A stretch of DNA of 64,000 nt from PALSA-693 sp963729695 (GTDB taxonomy: Bacteria; Actinomycetota; Acidimicrobiia; Acidimicrobiales; Palsa-688), in the NCBI GenBank assembly GCA_963729695.1, contig CAVSOT010000007.1, positions 1,240,001 through 1,304,000 on the forward strand. Reading direction: 5' to 3'. The notes beneath the pieces were generated by a model. That model had not been told where the DNA came from. It did no database searches and saw only the letters and a list, made by a program, of their open reading frames with translations. Positions 61,870 to 64,000 of this stretch are shown here, in pieces (within the stretch, counting starts at the first letter, position 1; every line of letters begins with the position of its first letter). A program made the position numbers and the translations under genes.

Positions 61870-62352
61870 CTATGCCGGCGAGCCCCGACCACCCCGGATG
61901 GCGCCGTCGGGAGCCGGCCGGAACATGGGGAGCCAGGCCTGCCCGTCGATCTGCTCGAAAGCGACGTCCACCGGCATACCCACGCGTACGTCGTCCGGAT
62001 CGCAGTGCGTGAGGTTGCTGAGCATGTGCCAGCCTTCGCTGAGCTGCACGACAAGCACGATGTAGGGGACGGAGAAGGCCGGCTGCTGGGGACGCCACAC
62101 CACTGAGTAGCTATGGACCGTGCCGTGTCCCGTGCTCTCGACCCACTCGAGGTCCTCGGACAGGCATGACGTGCAATTGGGTTCAGGGGGGAACACGTAG
62201 CTTCCGCAGTCCGAGCAGCGCTGAACCAGGAGGTGCCCGTGCCGGCATCCTTCCCAGTGCGGAGCGGAGAGAGGAGTGGGGTGGGGGAGCGGTCTGGCGG
62301 GCGCGGCCGGGCTGGTGGTGTGGTCCGGCCTGTCGGTGGACTCGGCACTCAT
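61870..62352 (-). CDS. DUF35 zinc-ribbon / OB-fold acyl-CoA-associated protein
   Basis: 160 residues. Rubredoxin-like zinc knuckle CSDCGSYVFPPEPNCTSC in the N-terminal half, then an OB-fold with GTVHSYSVVWRPQQPAFSVPYIVLVVQL. Pro/Ala-rich N-terminus of about 25 residues. Family members form obligate complexes with thiolase-like enzymes (for example the aldolase/hydratase pairs of steroid side-chain degradation). The start overlaps the end of the thiolase-like gene by ATGA, supporting such a complex. Confidence 0.93.
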   Translation of the reverse strand: MSAESTDRPDHTTSPAAPARPLPHPTPLSAPHWEGCRHGHLLVQRCSDCGSYVFPPEPNCTSCLSEDLEWVESTGHGTVHSYSVVWRPQQPAFSVPYIVLVVQLSEGWHMLSNLTHCDPDDVRVGMPVDVAFEQIDGQAWLPMFRPAPDGAIRGGRGSPA

Positions 62353-63518
62353 GGACGGCTCCGGGAGAGAACGACGACGCCGCGGGCGCTATGACCGGAA
62401 CCCGACGCCAATGCCACCTCGGCATTTGGGACCTGGCGATTGTTGGCTGCGCCGCGCAACTGGCGTACTGCGGCGATGACAGGTTGCATCGTCTGGCCGG
62501 CGCCACAATGGCCAAACGACATGGTTCCGCCATCCGTCGTGATCGGGTATTGACCGCCGGGGCGTATCCGGCCGTCCATCACAAAGGGGCCACCCTCACC
62601 CTTGGGACAGAACCCGAAGGCCTCGAACTGATGGATGATCTCGAACGAGAAGGGATCGTAGAGCTCACAGACGTCGACGTCGGCCGGGCTGCAATTGGCC
62701 ATCTCGAAAGAGCTCTTGGCTGCGTGCTCTCCGAGCCAGCCGAACTCGTCCCACACGACCGGTCGGGAATAGGGGTACCCCCCGCGATACTCACCGGCGG
62801 CGCCCAACACGTACACCGGCAGGGTCGGCAGGTCGAGGCTCCGCTCGACGCTGGTCAGGATCACGGCGCATGCCCCCTCGCTCGTCGTGGCGCAATCCAG
62901 CAGGTGGAACGGGTCGGCGATCAGGCGGGACGCCAGCACGTCCTCCGGCGATACTTCTCCTCGTCCGTGATAGACGGCGTCGGGGTTGAGGTGGCCATTG
63001 GTGCGGATCGTCGATGCCACCTCGGCGAGCTGCTCCGGTTCGGTACCGAACAGCGACATGTGGCGGCGAGCGAGCAGAGCGAACTGCACGGCTGTGAACA
63101 TTCCCCAGCACTCGACGAACTCGTTGCTGGGACGGGTCCAAGGGGCGGTGGCCGCATGCTCCCGATAGTCCCCCGCCTGGCCGGAAGCAACCAGCGCGGT
63201 CTGGCATTGTCCGGTGGCCACGGCCATAGCCGCCTCAATAAAGGCGTACATGCCCGGAACCGCGGACCCCATCCAGCAGGGCCGCCCGGCGAAGAGCTCT
63301 GCGGGATACGCTCGACGGGAGTTCGATGAGTTCGGAGACCAGGATCCGAACGTCACCGTCGCCCCATCAACGTCGTTGAGCGCCAGTCCCGCGTCCGCCA
63401 AGGCGCCGCGGACCGCTTGCATGACGATCTGCCGGGACGTCACACCCTCGAGCCGACGGGCCTGCCGAGTTGTGTGGATCCCCACCACGGCCACATCATG
63501 GAACGGATGCTGACCCAC
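62349..63518 (-). CDS. Thiolase-fold lipid-transfer/aldolase-like protein (SCP-x / Ltp2 type)
   Basis: 389 residues from GTG 63518, chosen because GGGAGG precedes it; the frame extends 11 codons further up. PFHDVAVVGIHTTRQARRLEGV is the usual opening. PCWMGSAVPG is where thiolases carry CxxGS; the Cys is present. The second catalytic region, normally HNCF, reads ELYDPFSFEIIHQFEAFGFC, and the end GHCGAG/GSGHSARG is kept. This ELYDPF pattern is seen in Ltp2-like retro-aldolases that work with DUF35 partners. The next gene is exactly such a DUF35 protein. Actual reaction unproven. Confidence 0.88.
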   Translation of the reverse strand: MGQHPFHDVAVVGIHTTRQARRLEGVTSRQIVMQAVRGALADAGLALNDVDGATVTFGSWSPNSSNSRRAYPAELFAGRPCWMGSAVPGMYAFIEAAMAVATGQCQTALVASGQAGDYREHAATAPWTRPSNEFVECWGMFTAVQFALLARRHMSLFGTEPEQLAEVASTIRTNGHLNPDAVYHGRGEVSPEDVLASRLIADPFHLLDCATTSEGACAVILTSVERSLDLPTLPVYVLGAAGEYRGGYPYSRPVVWDEFGWLGEHAAKSSFEMANCSPADVDVCELYDPFSFEIIHQFEAFGFCPKGEGGPFVMDGRIRPGGQYPITTDGGTMSFGHCGAGQTMQPVIAAVRQLRGAANNRQVPNAEVALASGSGHSARGVVVLSRSRP

Positions 63519-63696
63519 CTTCCCCAACCTCCCTCGCGACCGCCGGGCCATCGATCGTATCCTTCTGCGTGCGCGGCCGGCAACCTGAGGTAAATGGGAT
63601 TGTCCAGCTCATCGGCCAAAAACATGGGCCGCCAATCGCTTTATCACGGCCCCGAGGTTGATCTCGACCGCGACGGGCAAGTGGGGTAACCGAGCC
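63519..63696. promoter_or_regulatory. Divergent promoter region between thiolase-like operon and CoA-transferase
   Basis: 178 bp between divergent starts; promoters for both directions must lie here. I could not define them. Confidence 0.4.
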
Positions 63697-64000
63697 ATGG
63701 GGCCCCTGTCGGACGTTCGCGTTGTTGACATTTCGAGCGGCATCGCAGGCGGCTACTGTGCCAAGCTGTTCGCCGACTTCGGCGCCGACCTGGTGAAGGT
63801 CGAACCCCCGGGAGGCGATCCGCTGCGGAGGTGGTCGGCGACGGCATCCTCGCTCGGAGAGCGATCTGGAGCGTTGTTCCGGCACCTGTACGCCGGGGCG
63901 CGTTCGGTCATCGCGGAGCCCGACGATGAGCAGTTCGGAGAGTTGTTGCAGGGGGCGGACATTCTGGTGGAGTCCTTCCAGCCCGCCCGCTTGGATATCG
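63697..64000 (+). CDS. CaiB/BaiF family III CoA-transferase (partial, 3' end outside window)
   Basis: ATG 63697 opens a frame running to the window end (101 residues so far). VRVVDISSGIAGGYCAKLFADFGADLVKVEPPGGDPLRRW is the classical N-terminal segment of this family (here positions 7-46), with DGADLVKVEPP holding CoA contacts. The active-site Asp lies further on, outside. It would move CoA between carboxylic acids. Divergent from the thiolase/DUF35/LLM operon, and functionally linked by CoA-ester catabolism (inference). Confidence 0.92.
   Translation, partial: MGPLSDVRVVDISSGIAGGYCAKLFADFGADLVKVEPPGGDPLRRWSATASSLGERSGALFRHLYAGARSVIAEPDDEQFGELLQGADILVESFQPARLDI

Noticed and set aside
61860..62348. 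LLM frame extension upstream
   Set aside because: It overlaps the DUF35 gene in another frame and has no domain content.

Overview
The window is GC-rich, densely packed bacterial DNA with many GTG starts. Its gene content is typical of soil Actinomycetota: F420-type LLM oxidoreductases, several P450s, MetX/MetY methionine synthesis, a BTAD (SARP-type) regulator and a LAL-type LuxR regulator, DUF35/thiolase pairs and actinobacterial-style lipoproteins. A deep-branching group such as Acidimicrobiia is possible, but that is an inference. I found no rRNA, convincing tRNA, insertion sequence, prophage or CRISPR array.

Layout. 1-2.5 kb: a zinc alcohol dehydrogenase (cut by the window edge) and a P450, with a 9-bp tandem repeat and a perfect 45-bp palindrome between them. 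2.6-7.6 kb: a sulfur/methionine locus with metX divergent from OsmC, a flavin monooxygenase, metY and a CoA-binding protein. 7.7-15.7 kb: a signalling locus. A tight minus-strand operon encodes NAD kinase, a receiver/glutaredoxin-like/thioredoxin-reductase-like fusion and a cNMP-domain histidine kinase. Divergent to it is a very large hybrid kinase/SpoIIE phosphatase. 16.3-20 kb: two secreted proteins, one with six Cys-containing repeats and one beta-helix. 20-29 kb: an EthD protein, a methyltransferase, a giant BTAD regulator, an ArsR/AHSA1 pair, a dienelactone hydrolase and a UvrD-family helicase. 29-36 kb: a two-component system, a DedA-DUF347 fusion, a nitroreductase, a DrrAB-type ABC exporter, a 44-aa membrane protein and a ferritin-like protein. 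36-44 kb: an SDR/esterase fusion, an orphan LivK-type binding protein, a lysozyme-like lipoprotein, a YccF-like membrane protein and a probable eCIS-type toxin with a C-terminal ADP-ribosyltransferase-like domain. 44-64 kb: a catabolic region with an enolase-superfamily enzyme, two P450s, LLM oxidoreductases, an amidohydrolase, two thiolase-family proteins, DUF35, SDR, a sugar isomerase-like protein, gamma-glutamyltransferase, a G1 (eqolisin) peptidase, a GntR and a LuxR regulator, and the start of a CaiB/BaiF CoA-transferase.

How parts may work together. NAD kinase beside an NADPH-type flavoprotein that carries its own receiver, plus a HELNNP kinase, suggests a redox or nucleotide-sensing circuit. 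The thiolase-like/DUF35/LLM operon next to a CoA-transferase suggests CoA-ester catabolism of a lipid-like or aromatic substrate, with the P450s as entry oxygenases.

Caution on sequence quality. Four genes (P450 at 1.3 kb, CoA-binding protein at 7.2 kb, hybrid kinase at 14.2 kb, response regulator at 29.4 kb) are each split by a 1-2 nt change in a G or GC run. Sequencing or assembly error is the simplest shared explanation. The most novel candidate is the 561-residue toxin-like protein at 42.3-44.0 kb.
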